Below the pieces are notes generated by a model, which saw nothing but the letters and a program-made list of their open reading frames with translations, was not told the DNA's origin and searched no databases. Below are positions 23,102-35,193 of a stretch of DNA of 64,000 nucleotides, piece after piece (the stretch's first letter is position 1; the number at the start of each line of letters is the position of its first letter). Made by a program: the position numbers and the translations under genes. The stretch lies in the NCBI GenBank assembly GCA_003049485.1, contig PYST01000119.1, forward strand, positions 39,534 through 103,533. The letters are read 5' to 3'. The stretch is from Ophioceras dolichostomum. Its lineage: Eukaryota; Ascomycota; Sordariomycetes; Magnaporthales; Ophioceraceae.

Positions 23102-23673
23102 ATGTGCATCTACTCCAAGAGCGTCAAGGTGTACACCGAATGCTTGCTCCCGAACACCTCTGACCACACCGTGGTCACCAAGAAAGTATGGACCGTTGCT
23201 GTCCTCAACATGCCGGAGGACGTCATGGAGAAGATCCGCCATCTGTGCAAGAATCCGAAGGACTCCCAGGGGCTTTGCGCCGACGCTGAGGAGTGGGTCC
23301 CAGGCACTATCGGGTCGACGAGGTGAAGGGCAAGTGTCCCAAGTGCATCGCAGATGGGGGATACGAGAGGGAGAAGGAGAGGAAGGAAAAGGAGGAGAAG
23401 GAGAAGAAGGAGAAGGAGAAAGCAAAGGCAGCGAAGGCCGCGAAGGCGGACGGCGTGAGATCGACGCCGGCTGTGCAGCCGGCACCCAGGCAGACTACCA
23501 AGGATGCGAAGGGTCCTGGGCGTAGGGAGACCGGCACCAAGGAACTGAAGACTGCCGCCAAGGAACAGACGACGAAGACAACGACGAAGGGAACGGGCAA
23601 GGGGGAGAAAGTCGGAGAAGGGTCTGCAACGGGGTCGAACACTGCGAAGGTGGGCGCTCTAGCGAAGAAGTAA
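23102..23673 (+). CDS. Small Lys-rich protein with a CxxC motif; apparent one-base frameshift
   Basis: From the ATG at 23102 the frame encodes MCIYSKSVKVYTECLL and continues to about 23295. The plausible continuation, with HYRVDEVKGKCPKC and then a Lys/Glu-rich coiled stretch and a Lys/Thr/Ala tail, is in a frame one base back. Without a correction the first frame ends at 23326. One extra base at the GGG (23295-23297) or CCC (23299-23301) run would join them. Short fungal proteins starting MC.Y with a later CPxC pair are common near kinase-like genes, but I do not know a function. It could be an assembly error, a recent pseudogene, or less likely programmed frameshifting. No usable intron was found. 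Confidence 0.5.
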
Positions 23674-24212
23674 CAGCCCGTCGGCCAGCAGGTCGCAGAT
23701 ATGCAGCCGCATTGCCGCATTGGATCATGGGGGCGGACCGACCCAGTGGAAGCCAGCCGCTGGCGGCGGGCGACCAAGAGGTCGGTTTAATGTTGCTGTT
23801 GGTTCTTGGACTACTTAGATATATATCTCGGTACCTAGGAGTTAGTTAGATGCAGTTGGTTCAGACGTGCATGCTGGTCATGCACTTCACGCGTAACATC
23901 ATCGCAGTTGACCAGGCCAGGCGAAGTTCCAATTATTTCCACCTACACATTGTTAGTACCTCCACGGTGTACAAGTCTTACATTAAAGGCGCGTCCGCCA
24001 AACATCATTCCGCAGAATCGACTGCCTCCCGACGAGTACTCTGCGTTTTTCTACCAACATCGTCGCCAGCCTCAGCATTCATCCCGTCGCACCAGCTTCG
24101 AGGTCCACGTGACGCGCTCACAACCTCACTGCCATTCGCCAGCTTCTTTATCGGGTTACTGACAGCGAACCCGTCCGTTGCTCAACTCCAGCCACCAATT
24201 ATCTACGTAATC
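23674..24212. other. Intergenic region, no gene seen
   Basis: This is the leader/promoter side of the kinase-like gene. It contains GATATATAT near 23817 and a GGTACCTAGG word near 23831. Confidence 0.5.
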
Positions 24213-25242
24213 ATGCCTGAATCATCCTTCTCTTCCTCTTCTTCTTCTTCTTCCTATCCTCGGGAAGTAAGGATTGAAGATATCGATGGGGTTGGTGTCG
24301 GCGGCTCTGCCGTCGCCGCTCTGGTTAAAAACACCAAGTTCATCATCAAAGTGCACGACGTGGAGTCGCTTGACCATCGCCCTCGAGAGTTGGAGGTGTA
24401 CAGGCACATGCACCGTCACCCCAATGTCCTGAGGTTCTATGACGAGGCCAAGGTGATTCGGGAGGACAACTCCTTCCTATCGGGGATCGTGCTCGAATAC
24501 CACCAGCGAGGGACCCTCTACGCCACGATCGTAGAGAAACCGGCCTTCGCTAGGGCTCACAGGGATAGGTTAGTTAGTGCAGGCCGCGTGCCCGCCTCAG
24601 CTTCGTACCCACCCCCGTCCCTTCACCTTCGCTACTTAAGCCCCGGCTTGACTTGGGTGTGCGTGGACATGGGCGACTTGATCCAACTTCAACTCAACTC
24701 ATCTCACGCATTCTCTCTCCCCATGCAGATGGCGCCTTGATGCGACCCACGCGTTGCGACACGTGCACTCTCAAGGCGTCATCCACGGAGACGCAGGCAG
24801 CCACAACTTCCTGGTCAAGGACGACGGCGGGCTGGTGCTCGCCGACTTCGGCGGGTCCAAGGTCCTCGGCCGCCACGACCACTGCCTGGAGCCGGCGGGT
24901 TCCCGCAACAGCCGGCCGTTCGTGGTCACCGCGTCGCGCCCTCCACCGGACCCGATGGAGATCGACGACATCTTCGCGCTCGGCACCGTCCTATACGAGA
25001 TCAGCACGACGTCGTGTCCCATATTCCCGGACATGAACAACGGCGAGATCGCCACCTGCTTCAGGGAGAAGAGGTATCCCAGCATGGAGGGTGTGCCTGA
25101 GATGGTGCAGCGCGTGATCAGGCGTTGTTGGGGCGAGAAGTACGCTTCAGTCGACGAAGTCCTGAGGGACATGACGGATGATGGACATCATCATGCCGCG
25201 GGGACGAAGTCGTCGTCTTCGTCCAAGCCGACACATTCTTAA
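24213..25242 (+). CDS. Compact protein kinase-like protein with HGD catalytic loop
   Basis: Exons 24213-24568 and 24729-25242, 289 residues. A Ser-rich start is followed by a glycine-rich stretch (GVGVGGSAVAALV) and a lysine in FIIKVH. The hinge region is IVLEYHQRGTLY, the catalytic loop is HGDAGSHNFL with Asp and Asn kept and Arg replaced by Gly, then ADFGGSKV as DFG. DDIFALGTVLYEI is the helix F region. The activation segment is short and a normal APE is not obvious. Size and the HGD-xxx-N form match a group of small fungal kinase-like proteins. Activity is possible but unproven. It ends with a His/Ser-rich tail and is convergent with the PLD-like gene (293 bases). Confidence 0.8.
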
Positions 25243-25535
25243 ACCACCGGAAGCCCAGGCAAAGGGGGTGACGAAGAGATGTGGAGGAGGGTGGAGTGTG
25301 AGGTTCTGAAGTATTGTGAAGTAACATTTAGACATTAGACATCAGCAGCAGCCGCCATTAAAGACGGCCCTTAATGAACAAGCCGCCGCATCACAAAGGC
25401 TACGTGCGTCGTCCACTCCAACGCCTTTTTTCGACCTTCGAATGCAACTCAACCGCTTCCCAGACATTATTTCTCATGCGACCCATATCCACTCGAACCA
25501 GGACGAGCCCGTCGTCGTCGTCCTTGCTTCCATCA

Positions 25536-28263
25536 TCAAAACCCCCCAGTCCCCTGCAGCCGCTTCACAGCACCAATAAGTCCCCTCCCCCAACTAAACC
25601 GCCCCGGATCAACCCCCAACGCCCCCTCCGCCTCCTTCCCCTCCTCGTCCCTCCAAACCCCCGTCTCGGGATCCAACCTTCCATAAACCCCCGTGTTCTG
25701 ATTCCTCTTCAACCCCTCCAACCACCGCCCACACAGCTCCGCATCATCAATCATCACATTAACCTCCTGGCTATGGAACCAGCTCTGCGTATCCTGATTC
25801 CCGTTCCCCACAACCACCACACACTCGTCCACAATCATAAGCTTGATATGGCAACTCCTCTGCCTCTTCGACTGCACGATCGGCACGCACGCATCCTTCG
25901 CCACATACCAATGGTAATGCAATTTCTCTCTACCAGCAGGCGAGAGCGCCGAGAAAAGATTGTGAGCCACCATCTCGTTGTGCCCGCCCTGCAGCGGCAG
26001 AAGCTCGCCCATGTCGTTGTAGCCCAGGCAGACGTAGCAGACGACGTCTACCCCGCGCTCGCACGCCGCGATGATGGCGGGGAGGAGAGGCGACGCGTTC
26101 AGGGTCGGCGACTGGATGAAGACCGAGCGAGTGGCGCACCGCAGGGCGGACAGCCAGGTGGCGTTTTGCGGGTTCGAGACCGAGTGGTGGTTTGGGGGGC
26201 CGTGGGGCGCGCGGCTGACCATTGCTATGGGGACTGGGGAGCGGTGGGTGTGGGGGATGTAGGGGGCCATGAATGAGCTGTCATCATTTTCGTCGTTTCC
26301 TCCAGAAGGGTGAGGCGGGTGGAAGTCTAGGTTCGTGGTGTGGTTGAGGTGGCGCGTGATGGCTTCGAGACGGGTGATGCCTGGGGAGGGGGAGACGGAG
26401 GCTTGCACTCGAAGGGTTTCGGAGGCGATGGAGGTGTCGTAGTGGGGGGAGGAGGGTGTGTGTTCGGGGAGGAGGGGGGAGTCGGTCGTTGGTTGATGCA
26501 AGTCTGGGGCAGCGCCGTCAATGTCAGTAGTAGCAGAGGTAGTAGTAGGAATGCTGGCTAGAGCAGGTGCGGGTTGGCCCTCTCCATCGGTGGCGGTTGT
26601 GGTGGAATGGTCGGATACCACCACCTCGGGACTTTCGGTCTGATGATGGTTATGATTCTGGTCGGCGGTTGCTTGTGCATGGTTGCTGACGCTCTCATCA
26701 TCCCCACCAAACGGGAGCGAGGACCTCGGAGAAGCCCCTGGAGCAGCCTGTGGGGAACTGTCGGGAGCGGTCCTGTAGTAGTCGTCCCCAAATCGATCGC
26801 CCTTCCCCACGGCGCCAGGGGAGCCAATCTTCGGCAGGGGCGGCTCCAACGGCTTGTGCCACGAGAGCAGCGCCATGTCATACAACGAGTCAACTATGTC
26901 ACCCTCCAGGTGGACCAGCATCTCAAGATTGTCGTTGTCCTGGATGTTGTTGCTCTGCAGCACCGCGACGCGTCGATCGACGATCATGTACTTGGCGTGG
27001 AAAGTGCCCAGAAGCGGGTTGTGGTAGTTCATCACCTGCAGATCGATGTTGGGGATCTCGGACAAATGCGGCAGTCCCACGGCTTTGCCCGTGAACTCCC
27101 TTTCGGGCACGAGGTAGTGCGGCTCGACCAGCTGCTTGACGGAGCCCCGGTCGTAGATGATCTTCATGACGATTTTTGGTGAACCCCGCTCGCCTACCCG
27201 TCGCGAGAGCTCCTTTATCGCCTCTGTGATGAACTTGGACGCCTCACCGTTCTGCCAGTAGTTGGTGGCGAGGAACACTTCGCTCTCGGCCTGGACTATG
27301 AGGTTCGACATGTGGCGAACGATGTCCGGGACGCTATTGGTTGTTTTGGATGTTAGTGATGCCTTGATAGAGCTCGCGTAGGCAACTAGGTTGTTGCTAG
27401 TGGTGTTTCCTAGAGGGAAACTCACGTCGAGATGATGGTCAGGGGCACCACACCGTTGCTTCCCATCAGAGACGGGCTGACCATTCCCCGCTCTGGGTGC
27501 TTGTCCAGGGTCACCAGTGCGTCGTGATACATCTAGATAACCGTAGGAATTCGGTCAGTATATATTTGGCTAGATCCTCTCTCTCTTTCCTGGCATTCCG
27601 CTGGCACTCATCCAGGGGAGCACATTCTCTTTGCCCAGTTGATGGAATTGGTTGGTAGGGAGAGATTGGACCACGTACTTTGAGGAAGAGCTCAGAAGGT
27701 TTGTTGGGACCCCAGCGTCCGCACCTTCCTGCCCTTTCTAACGGGTCTGTGGGAGCCTCGTCTGAAGCAGTGGCATCTGCCGAGACCTTCGGTGGCGTTG
27801 GGAATTGTTTGGCAACGCTGCCGCTGCTCTCTATACTGCCCAGCCGATGTCCATATAAGCGATGCCAAGCATCCTTGGGTGCCATAGACGGGTACGATCC
27901 GAGAACGCTCGAGACACTCTCGTTGGAAGTGCACAGGCTGAAGACCTCATCACTGATCTTCCCGGTTGCCGGTAGCGAAGCGTGTTGGTTCTTCTGCGAG
28001 TCGCTCGAGGCTACCGGGCCCTCTCCTGCCTCTCCTACCTCCCCTGTCGCTGCCGGGGAGGAGGAACACAGAGAGATGTCTCGAGCGGCATCCTTCTCTT
28101 GGATGATCGGTGCGTCCTGTGCCTGTGCCCGTGCCTGCGTCTCGGTCTTGGCTTTGGACAGATCCACCTGTCGCTGGTGAGTGGCAGCGCTGTATGGGAA
28201 GGTGACGAAGGTCTGGTACAGCACGCCGCCGACGGTGCGGAGGTCATCCACGACGGGAGCCAT
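25536..28263 (-). CDS. Phospholipase D-like protein with two HKD motifs
   Basis: Exons run 28263-27679, 27532-27426 and 27333-25536 on the minus strand, 829 residues. HxK(x)4D motif 1 is HAKYMIVD near residue 343, followed by QSNNIQDNDNLE. Motif 2 is HIKLMIVD near 725, followed by GNGNQDTQSW. Two complete HKD motifs form one active site in the PLD superfamily, which hydrolyses or transfers phosphodiesters. About 380 residues separate the motifs, largely a Ser/Pro/Thr/His-rich low-complexity segment, longer than in compact PLD enzymes. The N-terminal 195 residues are low-complexity with no PX/PH domain seen. The family is clear; the substrate (phosphatidylcholine, cardiolipin-like lipid or nucleic acid) is not. 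Confidence 0.88.
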
Positions 28264-29342
28264 GGCCGAAGTATGTATATAGGTATTCCAGACGCGCGAA
28301 GTGCACCCCGGTATGCTTAGTAGAGGGACGTGGGATAACTAAATGTCTTGGCAAGGAGTGTGTTTAACGTGATGCGTGCAAGTGTGCCAATAGTCGCCAG
28401 CGCTGCCACCAGTGTAACTGAGGATGATCTCTGGGTCCGAAATGAATAGGGCTGGATGAACCGTGGGGTTGTGCACATCGCCGGCAAAACGCATGAAAAT
28501 GAAAAATAAAACAGAAAAATATTTCGGAATGCCTGTACTATATGAATTCCTTTAGAGTTTACAGTTGGGGGAGGGATCAGAGATGCTATGTCTCCTCGTC
28601 TTGGAAAGTCAGGGGGATCATCAGGATGACGATGGCCCATGACGTCAGGAGCTCTAGCTGCACAATCGCCTGCCACTGAAGCTCTAAACTTGGCTCTTTT
28701 AGGTACAAAAACAAAAGTAGAAGTCGCTTGCTGCGGAGGCACTGGACAGTTGCGCTCGAGGCGCTGGAGTTTGGACGATTCCATCTTAGCTTGGTCTGAG
28801 GATGCAGTTGGGGAACATGACGTGGCTAGCGGGCGCGAGAGAAACAAGAAGCGGAAAAGAACGGCACACTTAGCTCGGTCGAAGGCTTTGCTCTTCCACA
28901 CTTCCCTCACTGTTCCGCCGACGCTCGAGCTTTCCCAATCGTGTGAATATGACAAAGGAGAGTTCATCGCAAGGTTTGAAGGCCGACGTGTTGGCGTGGA
29001 AGGGAGTAAGCCAAAGAGGGGAGCAACGCGGGGGTCGGTGATTTGAAACGACACTCCTCGAATCTCGTGCAAGTTCTATTGTGGTAGATATTCGGCCGCT
29101 TGCCTAAAGCAATAGCACTGAAAGCATTGATGAGCAGACGAAGTGAAATACAGCCAGTCCGAGCCGACGACCTCTCGCGGTCTATAGGTGACAGGCAGTT
29201 CCCTCCCGTCTCCAAGATCGCCGTGTATACAAAGCCCATCCAAAAAAGAAATAGTTATCCAAAGGGAAAGAAAAACAAAAGATTCCGACAAGCTATATCC
29301 CGTCAGATGTCGGACAAGTAAAAGAACGAACGAGATCCGCGC
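28264..29342. other. Intergenic region, no gene supported
   Basis: This is the promoter side of the PLD-like gene and the 3' flank of the aminopeptidase. Overlapping frames at 28317-29072 (-) and 28639-29046 (+) lack motifs. Confidence 0.5.
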
Positions 29343-30824
29343 TTAAAGCTCGCCCATCTCACCGCCATCGTCGCTGCTACCAGCGGCCTCAAGAGCCTCG
29401 AAGTCGGTCGAGGCCAGCTCGTAGACGAAAGCGAGCGTCATGCGGGCGTGCTCGAGCATGTGGTCGAAGGAGAGGTACGAGATCTTGTCGTCGGTCGAGT
29501 GGATGTGGTCATCGGACAGCTCGAAAGCCGACTCGATCACGAAGGCAGAGGGGTAGCCTGCTTTCGAGGCCGAGGCGTGGTCCGAGCAGGCGTAACCGCA
29601 CTTGGTCTCGACGAAGGGGATGTGGCAGTACTTTGTTTGTAAACGGTTGAGTTAGTTTGATTTGGGTTGCCATGGGGAAGAAAAAGGAACAAGAAGGGGA
29701 GGGGGGAAGGGAGAAAAGAAAGGAACAGAAGATGAAAAGGAAAAAAACATACCTCGACAATAACCTTCTTAATAAACTCCGTCAACGCAGCATCGACAAA
29801 GTCCACAATAACCCCCACGCTCTCCGGCTTGCCCGCATCTAGCGTCCTCTGCACGAACCCCGTCATGTCCTGTTGCAGCATAGCCTTGACGACCCTCCTC
29901 TCGCGCTCGTACGACTGGAAAATCGCCTGGCTGCCTAGCAAGCCGCCCTCCTCAGCGCTGTACCAGTGGAACTCGACCGTGTTCTCGAGTTTCCCTCCGA
30001 TGAAATCCTCGCTCTTGAGCAGGACCCTCAGCGCCTCCAGGATGGTGACCGTGCCGGACCCGTCGTCGTCCGCTCCTGGCGCGGCGAGCACCGAGGGCAG
30101 CCACAGGTTGATGCTGTCCTGATGGGCGCCGACCACGACGGTGCTGTTGGTCTTGCCGGGCACGCGGGCGATGATGGAGTTCTGGCCCCACGGGTGCTTG
30201 AAGCGCTCGACGGTGACGGTCTTGGGGGGGCCGGCCGCGGAGATGGTGGATTTGACCTGGCCGTACAGCCAGTCGGAGGACTGCTTGCCGAACTCGGACT
30301 TGTAGTACCGCGTGTGGAAGCTCGTGAACTTGGTCAGGTGCGCTTCCATCTCGGACTTTGACAGAGACGAGAGCAGCGGGTTGACGGCGGACTGCTGCGT
30401 GAGCTTCGTGGGGAAGACGGGCGGGGAGGCGCGGGCGAGCGTGATGCGGGTGGAGCCAAGGTCGGCATTGTTGGTGATGTCCATGAAGCGTTGGCCGTTC
30501 TGTTGCTCATTGCCTTGGGTTAGCGACTGATCGCATCATAGCACTAAAAGAGAGGCAGATATATGCGATTCCCTGATCGGAGCTGGTTGGCTAGGTAGGC
30601 GGGGGATCGAAAGTGGCCAGGAGTCATTCAGTTCATACCCGGCGCAATTCCCACTTCTCCTCCTCAGTCACCCATCGCGTCTCGCCCGGTGAGAGCTCGA
30701 TGTGGTATCTGTCGTCTTCAGAGACCTTGGGGTATAGCTGCACGTTGCTGCTTTCGTGCTCCAAGATGAAGCGGGCGCCGACCGCCGGCAGGAGCAGGGA
30801 GAGGAGAGATGCTGTGGGCTTCAT
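29343..30824 (-). CDS. Secreted leucine aminopeptidase, M28 family
   Basis: Exons run 30824-30639, 30499-29753 and 29630-29343 on the minus strand, 406 residues, all junctions in phase 0. A signal peptide (about 1-17) and a propeptide-like region precede the catalytic domain. Zinc ligands and catalytic residues are visible in order: GAHQDS (His), GADDDGSG (bridging Asp), AEEGG (catalytic Glu and ligand Glu), QQDMTGF (Asp) and DDHIHSTDD (His). This matches the fungal LAP1/Vibrio-type co-catalytic zinc aminopeptidases that remove N-terminal residues outside the cell. A C-x3-C pair (KCGYAC) fits the conserved disulfide. The C-terminus has a short acidic/Gly tail. Confidence 0.93.
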
Positions 30825-31864
30825 CGTGGGCGGCTACCTAGACTGCGATGCGACAGGCTGGTTTAGGTGGGGTGGATGATGATAAAGAGGTTGGTAGTTT
30901 GGAGCGGGTCGCAAGGCGATTCGAGAAGATGTTGAAGAGCAGGGCAGAAGAGGACTGGATGGAAGGGAAGAGAGAGATACGGATAGAAATGGGGAAGAGA
31001 GTTGGGATCAGGTACGGAGGAGGTATCGTCACCACCTTCAGTCGTCGCTGAAACGGGTTGTGCGGCGTCGGAGCTGATAGGCAGCCGAACAGTGTAGAGG
31101 CTTACGTCCTGTTCCACTGGCCCATTGTAGGTTGAGCGGGGGCGTTGTGTTGCTGAGCAGCGGGAGTTCCTGCAAGACCCCTGCGTTGTGCATCCTGCTA
31201 TCGTGTTAGTGCTGCAGACGGAGGTTCCGTGTGCGGCAAATAGAGATAACTTTGGCCGCACTAACACATCTTAATTATTGGCCATGTGGGGACGCCGAGC
31301 TCCGAGCTTGAGGCTTCAGGAACCGTCAGTGCAACCCCACAACGACGGAGTTTGGTCCTGCGGTGAGGCAATCGTTACGGCCAGACCAGAGCGGAACTCG
31401 TCAACCAGGCGCAGGACGGTATCACGGAGGATGCTGCGTATCGAAGCTGATACCGGCCGGCATTTGCGCAGCGACGGCGATGGGGAACCTGGCCATCTCG
31501 GTAGCAGGACGCGATCGCAAATGAGAAGCGGTTGTGTCTTTGTTGGCGACCCTGACCGAACCCGGCTGCATCGCCGCATCGGAATTAGCAATGCTCATTC
31601 CGTGCTTCCGGACAAGCTCAAACTTGCGCGGCCGAATGAACGGACCACAGAAGGCTCTCCGCGACTATGATGGCGGTGATAGATAAATTGATCGTCGTCT
31701 CGCTTCCCTCCCTGAAATTTGGAGGCGTAGTTGGCACTACTAACTACTCTGAGCGCTGTTCTTCTGCGACGATCTCATCTGGACTTCGTATCACTCGCAA
31801 GGAGCAGCGACTTCGGAAATATCCCCATCATATCTATCAACCCAAGGGAAGCAGGCAGGCAACG
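30825..31864. promoter_or_regulatory. Divergent intergenic region, aminopeptidase / DUF1295 protein
   Basis: These 1040 bases lie between two outward-facing starts, so they hold both promoters. No gene or defined site was recognised. Confidence 0.45.
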
Positions 31865-32731
31865 ATGTCGTCCTCCTCTCCTCCATCTCAACAACCACCA
31901 GCATGGACGGGCAAGCACCCGCCCAAAATCCTCCAACGAGGGAACTACACCCGATCCCCCTCCGCAACAGCCATCTTCATCATCATCCGCGCCCTCGATG
32001 TTCCCCTGCAATACTACCTCCTCTCTGGTATCTGGTCCGTCCCGCTCCTGTCTCGTCTCGGCATCTCCACCATCTCTTCTGGCTCTCTTCTTTCTAGTTC
32101 CACTCTTGCTTCTCCCATCGCCCTCACTCTATCACCAGCTTCGGCTCCGGCAGCGGTCCTACTCGCAATGGCAGCCGCCTCCTCCCTAAAGCAGATCTAC
32201 TGGTCCGCCTTCCTCGCGCGCGAGCGCCTGCCGCTCTCCAACGCCGTCAGCGTGCCCCTGCTTTGGGCGGTGGGTAGCAGCGTGGTCTCGCTGCTGTTCA
32301 TCGCGGCGCGCACCTCTTCATCCATATCCTCATCCACCACCACCTTCCCCGGCCTCCTTCCGGTGCCCGTACCCATCCCTGTCCTGGTCGGGATGGTGTC
32401 GTTCAGCCTCGGCCTAGCCCTCGAAACCATCTCAGAAAGCCAGAGGCGCGCCTTCAAGAACGACCCGAAAAACGAGGGGAAGGTTTGTAAAACGGGGCTG
32501 TGGGGATGGACGAGACACGTCAACTTCGGCGGGTTCGCGCTCTGGCGGATGGGGCAGGCCATGGCGGCGAGCGGATGGGTTGTTGGGCTTGCGATGGGAG
32601 CGCTGTCCGCGTGGATGTTTGCGAAGAGGGCCGTGCCGGAGCTGGATGCGTATATGACGGAGAGATATGGGGAGCAGTGGAGGAGGTATAAGGGGGAGGT
32701 CAAGTGGATGCTGTTCCCAGGGGTTTGGTAG
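31865..32731 (+). CDS. DUF1295 / steroid-reductase-like membrane protein
   Basis: A single exon of 288 residues from the ATG at 31865. Five or six hydrophobic segments are visible (around 30-55, 70-100, 120-150, 165-185 and 225-260). The C-terminal part carries GLWGWTRHVNFGGFALWR and ERYGEQWRRYKGEVKWMLFPG, the pattern of DUF1295 proteins. These are related to steroid 5-alpha reductases and isoprenylcysteine methyltransferases, which bind NADPH or SAM at the C-terminal helices. An ER membrane location and lipid-modifying activity are inferred, not shown. It is convergent with the AFG1 gene (443 bases). Confidence 0.85.
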   Translation: MSSSSPPSQQPPAWTGKHPPKILQRGNYTRSPSATAIFIIIRALDVPLQYYLLSGIWSVPLLSRLGISTISSGSLLSSSTLASPIALTLSPASAPAAVLLAMAAASSLKQIYWSAFLARERLPLSNAVSVPLLWAVGSSVVSLLFIAARTSSSISSSTTTFPGLLPVPVPIPVLVGMVSFSLGLALETISESQRRAFKNDPKNEGKVCKTGLWGWTRHVNFGGFALWRMGQAMAASGWVVGLAMGALSAWMFAKRAVPELDAYMTERYGEQWRRYKGEVKWMLFPGVW

Positions 32732-33174
32732 GTTTGGTAGGTTGTGCTGTGCTGTGCTGTGGTGGGTTGTGCTGAGGGTCTGGCGCTGGGGCGATGATAA
32801 ATGTATGGTATGGTCTGGTCAGGTACGAGGTGGGTAGTGTGAGGGATGGAATTAAATGGAAACGTAAACTATCCCATTGGATCTCATGGGAGCCTATTGG
32901 AGTGCTTTATATATGATATTATAATAGGATGCTAGCTGCCAGCCCGGAGAAGAGCATCGAACTGTAAACGTCTCAAACATAAGTATCTACAAGCCAGCTT
33001 TCTAGTCCCCCAAACGCAAATATCAAATGCATGCATGCTGTCTCGCTTTGCGGTTGTCTCCCCAGAAAGGCAGATGCTCCACCAACCCTACTCCTGGAAG
33101 CCTGCCACCCTGCTTTAGTCCACCTGCTTTAGTCTATGCCACCCACCCACTCCGTGCTCTTTCCTCTCATCCAC
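32732..33174. other. Convergent 3' region
   Basis: Shared 3' flank of the DUF1295 and AFG1 genes. TGTGC repeats lie near 32743-32765 and an AT-rich stretch at 32905-32930. No gene is seen. Confidence 0.5.
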
Positions 33175-35193
33175 TCACATACTATCCTCCATCTGCTTAC
33201 TCCTGACCTTGGCCCACGTATCGCGCTCCCTCTTCCCGCCCTGGCTCTCCAGGCCCATTCCCCTCTCAACCCACTCCTTGCTGCCCATGTGGCTCAACCG
33301 GGATAGGGCACGGGCGAAGGCGAAGGCCTCCTCCTCGCCTGTGAACAGGTTCGAGTTCTTAAGCTGCTCAGCGTTATGCTCCAGGTCCTCCATCATGTGG
33401 CTCATGACGTTCTCGACCTCTTCGTCCGAGGCGGGGGGAGCGGGAGCATCAGGAGAGGCATCAGAAGCTGCTATTGTTGCGTTTGCACCCGCCTCCGGGC
33501 TTCCCGGTTCGCTCCTCTCATCGCCTTTGGCCGTGCTGCTGGCGGCTGTCTTTGCGTTCCTCGATTTGGCTTTGGCGGCCATCGACTCCCTGATCTCCTC
33601 CCGCGACACGAACAGCTCCTGGAGCGGCACGGCCGTGGTCAGCACCAGCTTCGCGTGCGACTCGTACACGGCGTCTATAAAGGTGATGAAGCGCCTCGCC
33701 AGGTCCCGCTGCCGGTACGTCATGCCGGGGACGTCCGTGACGAGGAAGGCGTCATAGCTCCGCATCAGTTCGATGAAGTCGGCCGCGCTCGTGGGCCTGC
33801 CGATCAGCTCGTCAAAGGTGAACCACGCGCATCGCCCGCTCACCCTGGGAACGTAGATCTTGCGGCCCCATACCGTCTGCATCTCCGGGTGAGGCTCGGG
33901 CTCGTCCGGGTCGCCCAGGAAGCGGAACCACTTCTCGGCGTGCGACGCCGCGTGGTTGTCTAAGGGGGTGTGGTACACGCCCGAGGGCGGGCGGGGGATC
34001 TTGCGGTAGTCGGTCGAGGAGTCGAGGTTGATGACATGCAGGCGGTTTTTGAGGAGGGTGATGGCGGGGATGAACGACTCGCGCTGGATGCCGTTCTTGT
34101 ACAGGTCGTCCGGGTGCCGGTTGGACGTGGTGACGAGCACGACGCCGTGCGACATGAGCGCTTCTAGCAGGCGGCGCAGGATCATGGCGTCGGCCACGTC
34201 GGTGCACTGGAACTCGTCGAAGCACAACACGTTGCCCTGCTCGGCGATGTCGGCCGCCACGAAGGGCACGGCGTCGATGTCGTTGCCGTGCTCCATCTTA
34301 ATGCGGTGCAGCCGCTTGTGCACGTCCTGCATGAAGTTGTGGAAGTGTATGCGGGTTTTGGACCGGACGTTGCTGGGGAGCGAGTCGTAGAAGAGGTCCA
34401 TCAGCATCGTCTTGCCGGAGCCGACGTCGCCGAAGAGGTAGAGCCCTCTAGGAAGGTCGACGGGGATCTCGCCGATGGGTCCCGCGGCTCCGGTCTTGCT
34501 GCCCCCGCTGCTTCCTCCACCGCCGCCGCCCCCGAACCAACCTCCGAAGAGCGATGATCGTGATGGTGGCTTGTTTTTCAGGGATTCGAGGGAGGGGTGC
34601 TCGACTGGGCGGGCGCGGTAGTGTCGCAGCTCGTCGTGCAGGTGCTGTAGGCTCTGGATGATGCCGCGTTGGTGCTCGTCGTTGCGCAGAAGGCCTTCAT
34701 CGACGCGTCTGTCGTACTCCTGGATCGGCCCTACGTCATCGTGGTTGACTGCATCGTGGGGAACAGGATCCGGTTAGTCCGGCCGGCGCCACGAGGAATG
34801 GACATATGGAATGCAGAGGACAGGCGGTTGCATGCGATTGGGGGATTGATGTCGGCCGTCGGGCATACCATTCTCTACTGTCGCTGTGGCAAGAGCCGAA
34901 CGGCTCCTCCTCTGGCCGGCGGCGAAGACGGCAGGGGAGGCAAGACGAGATCCTACCCGTCGCCTAGCATGTGACAGTGTTGTGTTGGTGGTCGCAGACG
35001 CTGAAGGAGGCAGAACCGAGCGCGAGGGCGTAGTGGGTTCGGGAGCAAGGCTCCATGAGGTTGCAGTCCGGAGACATCGTGTGCAGAGTGCTCGACGCCT
35101 TTGGTGCTTCAGTAGGGGGCGTAAGGGATGGCGGCCGGCGTTGGTGAGGGGTAGGCGGACGAGGAGGAGGACCGGAGGTGTTTTGTACACCAT
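33175..35193 (-). CDS. AFG1: AFG1-type mitochondrial AAA ATPase
   Basis: Exons run 35193-34869 and 34748-33175 on the minus strand, 632 residues. The N-terminus is rich in Arg/Ser/Leu with few acids, as in a mitochondrial presequence. The conserved entry EYDRRVDEG follows. Walker A is GDVGSGKTM near 218, preceded by LPRGLYLFG, and Walker B is VLCFDEFQ near 280. VTTSNRHPDDLY and RFITFIDAVYE are typical of AFG1/LACE1 (yeast Afg1, human AFG1L), an inner-membrane-associated ATPase helping turnover of mitochondrially encoded subunits. A Gly/Ser-rich insert precedes Walker A and a long acidic/Ala insert lies near the C-terminus. The intron donor was fixed by phase: GTATGC at 34868 with the acceptor GATGCAG. 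Confidence 0.94.

Noticed and set aside
23102..23673. Programmed -1 ribosomal frameshifting in the small Lys-rich gene
   Set aside because: There is no convincing slippery heptamer or downstream structure by eye; a missing base beside the GGG run is simpler.
28317..29072. A 251-codon frame on the minus strand between the PLD-like and aminopeptidase genes
   Set aside because: No domain, no splice context, an overlapping open frame on the plus strand and no biased composition.
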